Both the position numbers and the translations under genes were made by a program. A model generated the notes under the pieces. The model saw only the letters and a program-made list of their open reading frames with translations. It searched no databases and had not been told where the DNA came from. Of a DNA stretch of 64,000 nt, positions 1-8,527 are shown one piece after another. Source of the stretch: Candidatus Aminicenantota bacterium (GTDB taxonomy: Bacteria; Acidobacteriota; Aminicenantia; UBA2199); contig JAPKZK010000038.1 of NCBI GenBank assembly GCA_026393835.1, positions 62,001 through 126,000 of the forward strand, given 5' to 3'. Position 1 is the first letter of the stretch. Every line of letters starts with the position of its first letter.

Positions 1-306
1 CCGGCTTAAATAGATGATGACTGCGATCAATATCACGGAGATAAAAAGCCCCCGCGTGATGTAAATAAACTCTTCGAAAAATTCATACCGCCGGGTGTAA
101 AGTTTCTCATAGGAAAAAATGAAAATAAAAACAAAGAGCAGGTAGTACATTTTATAAAAGTGCTCTTCGGGGAAAAACCAGGGGTTCTCAACATTGAAGA
201 TGGCCGGGATAATGTTAACTCTTAAAAAATAGGATATACGGAAGGATAAGATAAGCGAAAAAATATCGGCCAACAAGACAGCAAAAAATGATATGGCTTT
301 TTTCAT
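1..306 (-). CDS. Undecaprenyl-phosphate sugar phosphotransferase, N-terminal part
   Basis: This gene starts with ATG at 306 and runs off the left edge, so only about 102 codons are visible. The protein begins MKKAISFFAVLLADIF and shows hydrophobic segments separated by a short loop containing FNVENPWFFPEEHF and a YEKLYTRRYEFFEE stretch. This layout (membrane helices, then F/Y-rich loop, then LYTRR) is typical of the N-terminal membrane domain of the WbaP/PssY-like enzymes that load the first sugar phosphate onto undecaprenyl phosphate. The catalytic bacterial sugar transferase domain would lie outside the window, so the assignment rests on the N-terminus and on the glycan locus context. Confidence 0.6.
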   Translation of the reverse strand, partial: MKKAISFFAVLLADIFSLILSFRISYFLRVNIIPAIFNVENPWFFPEEHFYKMYYLLFVFIFIFSYEKLYTRRYEFFEEFIYITRGLFISVILIAVIIYLSR

Positions 307-345
307 TGTACGGGTTATATTATATCACAACTTTACTTTTTTTTC

Positions 346-420
346 TTTTTGCCCCCGGCGGCCAGGGGGCTTTTTTGAAAAATGCGACACTTGCCCCCTG
401 GACCCCTAAAAAACTTTTAT
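346..420. repeat. Dispersed palindromic repeat, family R1, copy 1
   Basis: The stretch reads TTTTTGCCCCCGGCGGCCAG, an inner hairpin, then CTGGACCCCTAAAAAACTTT. The same outer arms recur at 7724-7794, 20960-21087 and (opposite strand) 41043-41103. It lies between the sugar transferase and flippase genes and touches the flippase stop codon. It may act as a transcription terminator or processing site, but is primarily a dispersed repeat. Confidence 0.7.
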
Positions 421-1658
421 TCACTTTTCTTTTTTGCTTTCGCCGCTGCAATCAGGAAACCGGAAAAGATTAACAATTCGACAATACCCCTGGCGCAAAG
501 TACGCCGTATACAGAAAACATTTTTCCCAGGATAAATTCCAACGCAATCATCAACGCCGCGGTAGAAATAACGATATATGCCCAAATTCCCTGGAAACGG
601 GTGGAAGTCAGCACATTCCCGGTATAATACGAGACAGACCGGAAAAATATCAAGAAAGAAAAATAGAAAAGAAATTCCGATGTCAAGCCCGGGCTGTTTT
701 TCCCCGCGAAAGCCGCCGCCAACAAATCCCTGGTAAAAAAGAGCGCCGCCGCCGCCGCCGCCCCCAGGACCATATGAAGATAAAACATCCGGGTGTAAAA
801 AATAGCGAACCCCTGCGTATCCTTACCCCTGTAACTCCTGGAAATAAAAGGCGTCAAAGCAAATGCCGTTATTTCCGCCAACATGGTAAACGCCAGAAAT
901 ATACGCAGCGCCAGGAAATAAGCGCCCTGCACTTCCCTGGAAATCAAAAAAGACAGGATAAACAGGTCGATATGCTGCTGGATAAAGATGGCAAAACCCG
1001 ATCCGGAAAAAAACCCAATCTCTTTCCAGTTGTAAGATTTTAGCGATACGTACTTTTTCTCCAGGTATTTAACCATCCCGGCAAAGTAACCCCTGATCCC
1101 GATGCAGACCACGGAAGCGGCGATGCGCAAATAATAGACCCCCGCGATATCCAATTCCCGTACATAAAAACATACCGGGACCGCCACCATTACAAAAGCC
1201 GCCGCCTGCGAGATAAATTCAAAGTGCATCTTCTCCCGGCCCAACAAAGCGCCCGAAAGATTTTTCTCAAAACCGAAAATCAAACCGCTTACCATAGAGA
1301 TAACCAATAACCAGGCGTCGATCTGGTGGTAAAAAATAAACATAAAGACCAACGCCGGCAGACTCAAACCCAACCCTAACAAAGAAGTCGTGACCATTTC
1401 CCCGCACAACCGTTTTATCTCTTCCAGCCGGTCGCGCCGGTGGGCGATTTCCTTACCGAAATAAGTAGTCAATTCAAAAGAGCCCAGGAAAGCAAACAGG
1501 TAATAAAGAAAAGAGGAAATCGAATAGATTCCCAATTTCGTTTCCCCCAGGCCGCGGGAAATAAAGAGCATGATGATCAGGTTATTAAAAGACAGGAATC
1601 CGCGGGACCCCACGGAAAAAAACGATGTTTTAAGAATTCGTTTCAGCATGATCGGCAT
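417..1658 (-). CDS. Oligosaccharide flippase (MATE/Wzx-like membrane protein)
   Basis: A 413-residue, strongly hydrophobic protein with about 12 predicted membrane helices, beginning MPIMLKRILKTSFFSVGSRG. The length, the early amphipathic stretch with a GSRG motif and the repeated helix pairs match the polysaccharide flippase/Wzx group of the MOP superfamily, which moves lipid-linked glycan units across the inner membrane. It overlaps the upstream GT39-like gene by 29 bp, so the two are probably translated from one message. An alternative start is Met4 (1649). The exact substrate cannot be read from sequence. Confidence 0.8.
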   Translation of the reverse strand: MPIMLKRILKTSFFSVGSRGFLSFNNLIIMLFISRGLGETKLGIYSISSFLYYLFAFLGSFELTTYFGKEIAHRRDRLEEIKRLCGEMVTTSLLGLGLSLPALVFMFIFYHQIDAWLLVISMVSGLIFGFEKNLSGALLGREKMHFEFISQAAAFVMVAVPVCFYVRELDIAGVYYLRIAASVVCIGIRGYFAGMVKYLEKKYVSLKSYNWKEIGFFSGSGFAIFIQQHIDLFILSFLISREVQGAYFLALRIFLAFTMLAEITAFALTPFISRSYRGKDTQGFAIFYTRMFYLHMVLGAAAAAALFFTRDLLAAAFAGKNSPGLTSEFLFYFSFLIFFRSVSYYTGNVLTSTRFQGIWAYIVISTAALMIALEFILGKMFSVYGVLCARGIVELLIFSGFLIAAAKAKKKSE

Positions 1659-3489
1659 ACACCGGTTTTAAAACCCAGCCCACGATATTCCCTTTGTACG
1701 TCAGGTAATGCCGGACGCGAAAAAACCGCGGGTTCTCTTTTTCATCGATCAACATCTGCCGGACATCGTTAATACCCAGGAATTCCGGTTTTTGGACCAC
1801 GTAGTAGTCGAAAATAATATAATCCACTTTATTGTTTTTCAGCTCCTTAAAAAAAGATTCGATATAAAGCGCCCGGTTTTCCGGGAGGTAACGCATCGGG
1901 ACCGTAAAGAACACCATATTAAATTTCGACGCCGCTGCCCCCTTGTCGGCGCCGCCATTTTCCAGGTAATACTCGATCATCGTATTATTCGTATAAGACA
2001 GCACCACGGCCCCGTCTTTCAAGAAGCGGGTTGAATTAAGCCACTGCGCCGCGGCATAGCCCGCTTTTTGACCATAGGCATCCGTATGCGCCGCGGCTTC
2101 CCGGAAAGAAGGCGGATAAATAAGCAAGACAAAGCCCCATAATACCATAATTACTAAGTACTTAAATCTTTTTCTCTCTGTGTTCTCTGCGCCCTCTGTG
2201 GCTAAAATTCTTTTCGGTTCCGGCCCTTCCGTGTGTTTCGTAATAAACTTTAAAAAAAAGTAAACGCCGATAAAGCTGAGCATGTAGAAAATCCACAGCC
2301 CCGAAAAGATTCGCCTGCATTCGATATCCGGCCGGGAGGTATCGATATACCCTTTGGCCGCCAGGAACAATATCTCATAGATCATCATCGCAAAGGTCAG
2401 CCGTTTATCGATTTTATACAACCGGTAAACGCCGCAGCAGAAGAATCCCAGGAGCGCCGACATAAACAACAACTTCACCCCATAGGGATAAGAAGCCGGT
2501 ACAAAAAAGAAAATGTTGTTGGAGATCACGCCCAAAAATTCAAGGGGATGGAGAAACATATATAAATAGCTCTTTTGGGGCAGGATAATATCCGTGAAAT
2601 GGGCGAAGAAACGGGGCGTGAAGGTGCGGAAGAACAACAAAAGGCCGGCCAATAAGGGTATGGCGGCCAATAAAGCAAGAAAATAGCGCTTTTTTAACTT
2701 AAAATAATTAACGAAACCCGATATAATCAACAATACCCCTTCAAAGCGGGTCAACACCCCCGCTGCAATGAAAATAGCCGCTAAGGTCCCGGCGGGACAC
2801 CCTGAAATAGCGAAGGACCGCGAAGTAGGGGCGAACCCCCGTGTTCGCCCGTTTATTGGCAGGGGCCCCTGGCCCTCCCTGCTTTTTTCTTCTCTTCTTC
2901 CCTTCCTCTCTTCTTCGCTTCTATCTTTTTCCCCTGGCGCCCTGGTGGCAAAGTTTTTATGGGCTACGGGGGAGGATTTGTCAAGGAAAGCATAAAATGT
3001 TACCGTCGCGAAGAACAGGTAGAGCATATCGGTAATAGGGAATGCCAGCATTATCAAGTACCAGGGCGAGATCATGAAGAAGATAACGCCCCACAGGGCA
3101 AATTTGCCCGTGATCTTCTTGAAGAAGAGGTAGGAGAAATAGACAACCCCCAGGCCGGCCGCCAGCGAGATAATTTTCCCGGCAATAATAAAGGCTTCCG
3201 TCGGTTTGATGAAGAGACCGGCCAGTTTTCCCAGGGGGTATAAGAGAAGGGGAAAAAGTGGGGGCATAATTTCGATGTTGAGATTGCCGGAGAACAGTTT
3301 TTCCCCCAGCCGGTAGATTTTATAGAAATCCGGGGGGCCGATTTTTTCCACCAGGGCCAGCAGCAGCCAGTTAGCAAAGGTAAAGATAAGGATAAATGTA
3401 AGGGTGAGCCGTTCGTTTTTAAAAATCGACTCCTTAAAAAATCGTTTCACCGGTTGCCAGTTCATATTTTCATTCAACTTTTCATTCAT
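1630..3489 (-). CDS. GT39/ArnT-like integral membrane glycosyltransferase
   Basis: A 619-residue multi-spanning protein. The N-terminal part has a first helix, then a periplasmic loop with GPPDFYKIYRLGEKLFSG and a PPLFPLLLYPLGKLAG motif, and a later TDMLYLFF motif, as in dolichyl-phosphate-mannose/ArnT-like glycosyltransferases (GT39/GT83 clan) that use polyprenyl-phosphate sugars on the outer face of the inner membrane. Two charged segments are foreign: about residues 175-235 (many R, E, K and G) and about 425-442. Their DNA matches dispersed-repeat style sequence, apparently inserted in frame in cytoplasmic or loop positions. The gene lies between a DUF115 gene and the flippase and overlaps the latter. 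Confidence 0.75.
   Translation of the reverse strand: MNEKLNENMNWQPVKRFFKESIFKNERLTLTFILIFTFANWLLLALVEKIGPPDFYKIYRLGEKLFSGNLNIEIMPPLFPLLLYPLGKLAGLFIKPTEAFIIAGKIISLAAGLGVVYFSYLFFKKITGKFALWGVIFFMISPWYLIMLAFPITDMLYLFFATVTFYAFLDKSSPVAHKNFATRAPGEKDRSEEERKGRREEKSREGQGPLPINGRTRGFAPTSRSFAISGCPAGTLAAIFIAAGVLTRFEGVLLIISGFVNYFKLKKRYFLALLAAIPLLAGLLLFFRTFTPRFFAHFTDIILPQKSYLYMFLHPLEFLGVISNNIFFFVPASYPYGVKLLFMSALLGFFCCGVYRLYKIDKRLTFAMMIYEILFLAAKGYIDTSRPDIECRRIFSGLWIFYMLSFIGVYFFLKFITKHTEGPEPKRILATEGAENTERKRFKYLVIMVLWGFVLLIYPPSFREAAAHTDAYGQKAGYAAAQWLNSTRFLKDGAVVLSYTNNTMIEYYLENGGADKGAAASKFNMVFFTVPMRYLPENRALYIESFFKELKNNKVDYIIFDYYVVQKPEFLGINDVRQMLIDEKENPRFFRVRHYLTYKGNIVGWVLKPVYADHAETNS
2165..2210. repeat. Repeat-like insertion inside GT39 gene (cacagag motif)
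   Basis: The segment contains CTCTGTGTTCTCTGCGCCCT followed by CTGTGGC, a wording seen as an interspersed repeat in many environmental genomes. On the coding strand it is read as ATEGAENTERK, a charged island between hydrophobic segments of the GT39-like protein. The frame is kept. No second copy was found in this window, so the repeat status rests on general familiarity. Confidence 0.4.
2815..2945. repeat. Palindromic repeat-like insertion inside GT39 gene
   Basis: The stretch includes GGGGCGAACCCCCGTGTTCG followed by CCCG, a GC-rich near-palindrome, then a low-complexity CTTCTCTTC-rich tract. It is read in frame as a charged, Arg/Glu/Gly-rich island of about 55 residues that interrupts a membrane protein. 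It resembles palindromic elements that insert into genes without breaking the frame. Confidence 0.5.
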
Positions 3490-3588
3490 CCCGAAGGACC
3501 GTGATATATTATGTTATACAAAAATATTTTCTTGAGCTGGTATTATACCACAAATACCGGTTCATAAATCCCGGGAATCTCATTGTGT

Positions 3589-4395
3589 TCACTTTTTAAG
3601 GGCATCGTCGAAATTTTTTCTTTCGAGCATTTCCAATTTCCCCCCCCGGGTGGCATTGATAATCCATCCCCCCCGTTTACGCAAAAAACGATCCGCCCTG
3701 CGCAGGGATTTTTCGATAGCCTCAACCTGGGGTGGACACCACGGTTTCCCGGACCGGTAATTTTTAATAAAATGATTTTCATCGCCTACTGCCGTACAAT
3801 AATTATTTTCTGTGGGCCTCTCCACGGTTTCCACGGTACTGTATTTAAAATCGTGATCCACGCCGTACAATACAAAATGTTTGATTCCCATGAAATATCC
3901 CAATTGGATGGCCGCCACCAAACTTGAACCGCCAACAACGATATGGTGATAGATTTTTTTTGAAAACACCGGTGAAGGGGCTTTATATTTTGCGCCGACC
4001 CAGATAAAGTCCCCGCTAATTTCCGGTCGCGTCTTATAAACGAGAAATACGGTCCCCTCACTCTCGCTAACGATCTGGGAACCGAAATCCCTGATCATGC
4101 CAAAGTCCGCCGAAACGGTATACGTGGGACGAAACGTCATCGTCCCGTAAGCCAGGTGAAATCGATTAAAGCAAAAGGCGACTCTACCGTTGAGTTTTTC
4201 AAGGTCTTCAACCCGGACGCTGGGACCGCTGCCGATTAAATATCCCACCTGGTCCGTATGTTTATTTTTAAATCGATCCAGTTCCGCTCGATCGCAGTTT
4301 GCATACAAACCCAGGTAAGTCAAAAGGACTTGCGCATGCCATTTAATTTTTGATCCAACCTGCTTACAGATATAGACCGGGTTTAATTTTTCCAT
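3589..4395 (-). CDS. DUF115 (MptE-like) family protein
   Basis: The core motif GYLIGSGPSVRVEDLEKL with the following CFNRFHLAYGTMTFRPTYTV and later GIKHFVLYGVDHDF marks the DUF115/6-hydroxymethylpterin-pyrophosphokinase-like fold found in many glycan and flagellar glycosylation loci, where its biochemical role is unclear. The reading frame is open to 4488, but the first 31 residues are encoded by a dispersed repeat (4440-4490). ATG at 4395 (MEKLNPVYICKQ) is preceded by AGGAA and is the more likely start, giving 268 residues. A second DUF115 domain occurs in the giant protein at 16080-19898 and shares the pattern GNGPSLRIEDLEKLKN. Confidence 0.75.
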   Translation of the reverse strand: MEKLNPVYICKQVGSKIKWHAQVLLTYLGLYANCDRAELDRFKNKHTDQVGYLIGSGPSVRVEDLEKLNGRVAFCFNRFHLAYGTMTFRPTYTVSADFGMIRDFGSQIVSESEGTVFLVYKTRPEISGDFIWVGAKYKAPSPVFSKKIYHHIVVGGSSLVAAIQLGYFMGIKHFVLYGVDHDFKYSTVETVERPTENNYCTAVGDENHFIKNYRSGKPWCPPQVEAIEKSLRRADRFLRKRGGWIINATRGGKLEMLERKNFDDALKK

Positions 4396-4439
4396 TTGCT
4401 TTTCATTCCTGCTGTGAAAATAGCCACAAAGGGGTTCAT

Positions 4440-4490
4440 TATAAAAAAATCCTTGGTGTCTTGGTGTCTTGGCGGCAAAAGTTTTCATAG
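4440..4490. repeat. Dispersed repeat (CCAAGACACCAAG type)
   Basis: The bases read TTGGTGTCTTGGTGTCTTGG and continue CGGCAAAAG. This Cas-like wording is a common interspersed repeat of environmental bacteria. It lies at the 5' end of the DUF115 gene and extends its open frame artificially. A degenerate relative appears at 45755-45800 (GCACCAGGACACCAAGAATC). Confidence 0.5.
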
Positions 4491-4491
4491 T

Positions 4492-5265
4492 TCAGGGTGA
4501 CGCGGCGGCATCCAGCCAGTAAATTAAATTCCCGTTGGCGGGAAAGATCGCCTGGACAGGCCATTGAATCGGGTTGTAGCTTCCGTTGATGAGTTGTTCC
4601 ACCACCGGGGATTTTTCAACGCCGGCTGCAATCAGCCAGACATTTTTGGCGGCGTTAAAGACGGGCAATGTCACGGTTATGCGGTTCCATCCTCCAGGAC
4701 CGGCGCCGGCGGGAACGGCGCAACGGTTTGCCTCTTTCAAGGCATTGGCATGGGGAAATAGGGATGCGGTATGACCGTCAAGCCCCATTCCTAGCACCGC
4801 TAAATCGAATACCGGGAACCCATGACTTTCCACCGGCGTCAATAGGGATAATTTGCGATGGTAATCCTCCGCGGCTTTCCCGGCGTCCGCTTCGCCCTTT
4901 ATCCGGCGCACATTTGCCAACGGGATAGCCAACGGTTGAATGAAGGTCTCTAAGATAAGTTTATAATTGCTGTCGGAATGGTCCGGCGGGACGCATCGTT
5001 CATCGCTGAAATAGATGTAAACGCGGCGCCAATCGATTTTAATACTGCCGGCGCGGGAAAATTCCACAATACTTTGGTTAATTACCCGGGGTGTGCGCCC
5101 CCCTCCCATTATTACTGAAAAAATCCCGGTTTCCTGTGTGGAAAAGGCCAGTTTTAAAAATCGCAAGGCAACGGCTTCCGCTAGATCTGTTATCGATGGA
5201 CAGACCTGTATGGAAGCGGGATGTTCTTTTCTCCAATCGTTTTCCAGGATATTTATTTTTTTCAT
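4492..5265 (-). CDS. pgl: 6-phosphogluconolactonase
   Basis: A 257-residue protein of the NagB/6-phosphogluconolactonase fold. Visible family motifs are MGGGRTPR near residue 53, the segment VYIYFSDERCVPPDHSDSNY (about residues 84-103) and LGMGLDGHTASLFP (about 158-171), which carries the conserved Gly-Asp-Gly-His active-site loop. The enzyme hydrolyses 6-phosphogluconolactone in the oxidative pentose phosphate pathway. Its place in a glycan locus, next to a SIS isomerase, suggests that it may instead open a lactone or act on a locus-specific sugar phosphate; that is inference. Confidence 0.85.
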   Translation of the reverse strand: MKKINILENDWRKEHPASIQVCPSITDLAEAVALRFLKLAFSTQETGIFSVIMGGGRTPRVINQSIVEFSRAGSIKIDWRRVYIYFSDERCVPPDHSDSNYKLILETFIQPLAIPLANVRRIKGEADAGKAAEDYHRKLSLLTPVESHGFPVFDLAVLGMGLDGHTASLFPHANALKEANRCAVPAGAGPGGWNRITVTLPVFNAAKNVWLIAAGVEKSPVVEQLINGSYNPIQWPVQAIFPANGNLIYWLDAAASP

Positions 5266-5292
5266 CCCCTAAATCCGCCTCAGCCCTGACCG

Positions 5293-5856
5293 CTAGCTTG
5301 CGGGATATTCGGCCTTTCCAATGGTCAGATCGATGACGGCGGTTAACCAGATCATATGGATACACTCGACGATATTATAGGCCTTGCTGTTCACCCAGAA
5401 GTTCAAATCTCCCATTTGTTTTAAAGGATTATCAATTGAAAAGCCCGTAAAGGTAATTAATTCCATGCCTTTTTCTTTGGCATATTTTGCCGCGTTAACC
5501 ATGTTTGGCGATTTCCCGCTAGAGCTTATCAAGACAACGATATCACGCTGCTCGGCGTAAAAATCGATGGCCCTGGCTACCCAATGTTCATACCCATAAT
5601 CATTGGCAAAAGCAGTGATTAGACTGGGGTTGTTAAAAGTGACGGCCCGAACGCCGGCCTGTTTGGTAAAGTCCAGGGCGCAGTGGGCGGCAATGGCCGC
5701 ACTGGCGCCATTACCGGCAAAAACAAGCTTTCCCACGCCTTGTTTTATCCGGGCTATGCGATCACGCATTGCAATAATCTTTTCTTTTGCTTCATCCGCA
5801 AATAGATTTTTTTCATATTGCGTGAAATAGGTATTTAAAAATGTTAAATCAGCCAT
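5293..5856 (-). CDS. SIS-domain phosphosugar isomerase (GmhA-like)
   Basis: A 187-residue single SIS domain. The phosphate-binding loops are visible: VFAGNGASAAIAAHCALDF (about residues 44-62) and VLISSSGKSPNMVNAA (about 108-123). Length and layout match sedoheptulose-7-phosphate isomerase (GmhA) and its relatives in nucleotide-sugar loci. It overlaps the downstream end of the Gfo/Idh/MocA gene by 8 bp, indicating coupling. Together with the cyclase-like and cytidylyltransferase genes it probably supplies or rearranges a sugar phosphate for an unusual nucleotide sugar. Confidence 0.75.
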   Translation of the reverse strand: MADLTFLNTYFTQYEKNLFADEAKEKIIAMRDRIARIKQGVGKLVFAGNGASAAIAAHCALDFTKQAGVRAVTFNNPSLITAFANDYGYEHWVARAIDFYAEQRDIVVLISSSGKSPNMVNAAKYAKEKGMELITFTGFSIDNPLKQMGDLNFWVNSKAYNIVECIHMIWLTAVIDLTIGKAEYPAS

Positions 5857-6865
5857 TTAATTCCCCTTTTTTATCCACTTTCCCAGTTGCGTAAATTTTA
5901 TCGATGATTTTCATTACTTTTAAGGCGTCGTTTGAGTTGCCGACTTTAATATCCGTCTTGTTTAGAATGGCGTTAAAAAAGTAATCGATTTCCGATCTCC
6001 AGGACGGGTCCGTATGGAAAGTGATTCGTTCTTCATCTTCCCAGGTGGCTGCCGGGGATGTGGTACGGTTTTTGGCGATGCTCAGCACCTCTTCGCCGTA
6101 TGTGCCGGAAGAGGTTTTCAGTCCGTTCAGCACCAGGTATCCCCTTTCCAGGAAAATTTCCAGGGAGAACAGGTGACGCCACTGGGTCATGGTGGAATGT
6201 AATTGGGCGACAATGCCGTTTTGATTGTTCCGGAAGATGGCAAATACATTATCTTCGATATCCAGTTTCCAGTATAAATTAGAGACCATGGCCTGTACTT
6301 CATGGAAATCCCCGGCCAGGTATAAGAAGAGGTCCAGCATATGAATGCCCTGGTCCAGGAGGATGCCGCCCCCGGCCAGTTCTTTTTTGGCGCGCCAGTG
6401 CTCAAAGAAATTTTTGTCCACGCTTTTGCCATAGCGTCCCCTCATCCAGAGGATATTCCCGAATTCCCCGGAATCGATCAGGGTCTTCATACGCTGAATA
6501 CTGGAATGATGCCGGTGATTAAAGCCATACATTAATTTTTTCCCCGAGTTTTTTTCAACTTCCCGGATTTCCATGACGTCAGACGCACTAAAGGCCGGCG
6601 GTTTTTCACAGAATACATGTTTTCCCTGGTTTAGGGCTGCAATGGTGAGGGTTTTATTTAGAAAATTGGGGGTGCATACAAAAACCACATCGATTCCCGG
6701 ATCCCCGATGATATCCTCCGCCGACGCCGCTGTCTTAAACCCCTGGAAATCCTGGGAAGCATCGGCGTCGAATACCGATTTAATTTTCCCCCGGCCATTG
6801 GCTTGAATGGCTTCGGCCCTTATTTTTCCCATCTTGCCGAAACCGATAATGCCGATATTAATCAT
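5849..6865 (-). CDS. Gfo/Idh/MocA family NAD(P)-dependent oxidoreductase
   Basis: A 338-residue oxidoreductase. The N-terminal Rossmann motif is GIIGFGKMGKIRAEA, followed by VVFVCTPNFLN and the family signature GKHVFCEKPPAF, where the Lys of EKP is catalytic. The C-terminal alpha/beta domain contains GGGILLDQGIHMLDLFLYL, matching the substrate-binding helix of the family. ATG at 6865 has a strong GAGGAGG ribosome site. Members of this family oxidise or reduce sugar hydroxyls in nucleotide-sugar and inositol pathways; the substrate here is not known. Confidence 0.85.
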   Translation of the reverse strand: MINIGIIGFGKMGKIRAEAIQANGRGKIKSVFDADASQDFQGFKTAASAEDIIGDPGIDVVFVCTPNFLNKTLTIAALNQGKHVFCEKPPAFSASDVMEIREVEKNSGKKLMYGFNHRHHSSIQRMKTLIDSGEFGNILWMRGRYGKSVDKNFFEHWRAKKELAGGGILLDQGIHMLDLFLYLAGDFHEVQAMVSNLYWKLDIEDNVFAIFRNNQNGIVAQLHSTMTQWRHLFSLEIFLERGYLVLNGLKTSSGTYGEEVLSIAKNRTTSPAATWEDEERITFHTDPSWRSEIDYFFNAILNKTDIKVGNSNDALKVMKIIDKIYATGKVDKKGELNG

Positions 6866-6877
6866 GTTCCTCCTCAG

Positions 6878-7708
6878 TTATTTCCTCATAATAAGTTCCT
6901 GTTCAATTTCCTCCAGGAGTTTTCGCAAATCCTCCGCCGAGCCTTTCAAGAAAGCATCGCAGGTGCTGGCCACATGGGGGGTCATAAAAAACCGGTCCGG
7001 GTAGAACTTTTTTAGTTTTCCTTCATATGGTTCCTGCCAATAGACATCGAAAGCCGCTGATAAGCGCCCCTTTTCCAGTTCTTGATAAAGGGCCTCTTCC
7101 GAGACCAGGACCCCGCGGGCGGTGTTTATTAATATGGCCTGATCTTTCAGCAGCGCCAGCTTTTCCGCATCCATGAAATTCTTGTTTCCCGGCAGATTGG
7201 GGATATGCAGGGATACGACATCCGCCCCTTTCAACATCGGTTCCAATTCGCCGGGGGAATTTTCCACGACATCGTAGGTCTTGACCTGCATAAGGAGCTT
7301 CATTTTTTCCCGGACCTTTTTCCCGATATTGCCCGCGCCAACCACCAGCAGAATTTTGTTTTGCAGGGCGCCCCTGGGAAACTTTTCCCATGGAGAAAGA
7401 CTGCCTACGTGAGAATATACCATTTTTAGTATTAAATAGCAGGTAAAGTTAGCGGTTTCTTCGTAAATATATTCGATGGTTTGAGGGGAAGGGAAGGCCA
7501 CCTTGATGCCTTTGCGTCCGGCTTCCTCGATGGGTACGTTATCCTTACCCACCCCAGCCCGGAATATCCCTTTTAACCGGGGAAATTCCTCTAATTTTAT
7601 GGCTTTACTGCCCAATAAGGCAATATCGGCTTCTTCCTTGCTCCCGGTAAAGGTAAGATCATCTACCAGGCCGTCAAGAGTATTGGTGTTTGTCCATATT
7701 TTTAGCAT
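6878..7708 (-). CDS. D-isomer-specific 2-hydroxyacid dehydrogenase
   Basis: A 276-residue protein, shorter than the usual 310-330. The NAD-binding motif VVGAGNIGKKVREKM is present, followed by VVSLHIPNLPGNKNFMDAEK and the INTARGVLV motif, with a His in TPHVAST near the C-terminus. These are the hallmarks of the 2-hydroxyacid dehydrogenase family. ATG at 7708 follows AAGGA. It sits between a CMP-sugar synthetase and an Idh-type oxidoreductase, so it probably reduces or oxidises a 2-keto or 2-hydroxy sugar acid intermediate of the glycan pathway. Confidence 0.8.
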   Translation of the reverse strand: MLKIWTNTNTLDGLVDDLTFTGSKEEADIALLGSKAIKLEEFPRLKGIFRAGVGKDNVPIEEAGRKGIKVAFPSPQTIEYIYEETANFTCYLILKMVYSHVGSLSPWEKFPRGALQNKILLVVGAGNIGKKVREKMKLLMQVKTYDVVENSPGELEPMLKGADVVSLHIPNLPGNKNFMDAEKLALLKDQAILINTARGVLVSEEALYQELEKGRLSAAFDVYWQEPYEGKLKKFYPDRFFMTPHVASTCDAFLKGSAEDLRKLLEEIEQELIMRK

Positions 7709-7723
7709 CTTAAATTCCTTATC

Positions 7724-7794
7724 GTTTTTGCCTCCGGCGGCCAGGGGCTCTTTTGAAAAACCGCCCGCCGGTACGGACCCCGTAAAACTTTTTA
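7724..7794. repeat. Dispersed palindromic repeat, family R1, copy 2
   Basis: Reads TTTTTGCCTCCGGCGGCCAG, an inner arm with CTTTTGAAAAA, and ends GGACCCCGTAAAACTTTTTA. Same orientation and arms as copy 1 at 346-420. It fills the gap between the CMP-sugar synthetase and the dehydrogenase genes. Confidence 0.7.
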
Positions 7795-7801
7795 TTAACG
7801 G

Positions 7802-8524
7802 TCATATTTCCCAATACCGGGGTTCCGTTGCAGACATTTGTCCCCCGGTTTTGGATTGCTCCAGTAAAGACCCGGCAAACGCGAAATCTTCTTCCGTGCT
7901 TATTTTAATCGCTTTTAAGGGGTGAATGGGGTAGAGCATTCGTTTCTCGCCAAACACGGCGAATCCTTTTTGCCGGTAACGCTCCCTGAATTTAGCGGCA
8001 TCCCAGACCGTCACCGCCCAGTTACAAATATGCACCGGATCATTCTGCTGGGTGGGAACCAATTGGACGCCTAAATCGATGTTGATGGGTCCCCCCCGAT
8101 AAAAACACTGCATCTGCGTGGAAGTGGTGGTGATTAAAGTATCGACATCGCTTTCCTTGTAAACCTCGATAATGTTATTGATGTCGGACGCTTCCAGCAG
8201 CGGACACACGGGGTTGATTTGCACCAGGGTATCGGGCTGTAGTTTTTCGATAATATCCATATTGTATTGATCGCTGGTGGCCGTATCCGAGGCCAGTTCC
8301 GCGGGACGTTTATAGACTTTCGCGCCCAACTCTCTTGCCAATTGCGCCATTGCCTCCGAATCGGTGTTGACGTAAACATTCTCACGATATAGCGACTGCA
8401 ATGCGGCTTTTACCGTATAGGCCAGCAGGGGTTCCCCGGCGATAAGACGCAAGTTCTTTGTTTTGACCCTCTTGCTGCCGGCCCTGGCAGGGATGTGCAT
8501 AATGATGTTCCCGGTTTCCTTCAT
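7802..8524 (-). CDS. CMP-sugar synthetase (acylneuraminate cytidylyltransferase family)
   Basis: A 240-residue nucleotidyltransferase. The N-terminal CTP-binding motif HIPARAGSKRVKTKNL (residues 10-25) is diagnostic for NeuA/KdsB-type enzymes, followed by VYVNTDSEAMAQLA and LVQINPVCPLLEASDI. The enzyme transfers CMP to the anomeric hydroxyl of a nonulosonic or related keto-sugar acid. The strong GGAGG site lies 7 nt before ATG. With the dehydroquinate-synthase-like gene directly upstream and two dehydrogenases downstream, it likely activates a locus-specific sugar acid. NeuA versus a divergent KdsB role cannot be separated by eye. Confidence 0.85.
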   Translation of the reverse strand: MKETGNIIMHIPARAGSKRVKTKNLRLIAGEPLLAYTVKAALQSLYRENVYVNTDSEAMAQLARELGAKVYKRPAELASDTATSDQYNMDIIEKLQPDTLVQINPVCPLLEASDINNIIEVYKESDVDTLITTTSTQMQCFYRGGPINIDLGVQLVPTQQNDPVHICNWAVTVWDAAKFRERYRQKGFAVFGEKRMLYPIHPLKAIKISTEEDFAFAGSLLEQSKTGGQMSATEPRYWEI

Positions 8525-8527
8525 GGT

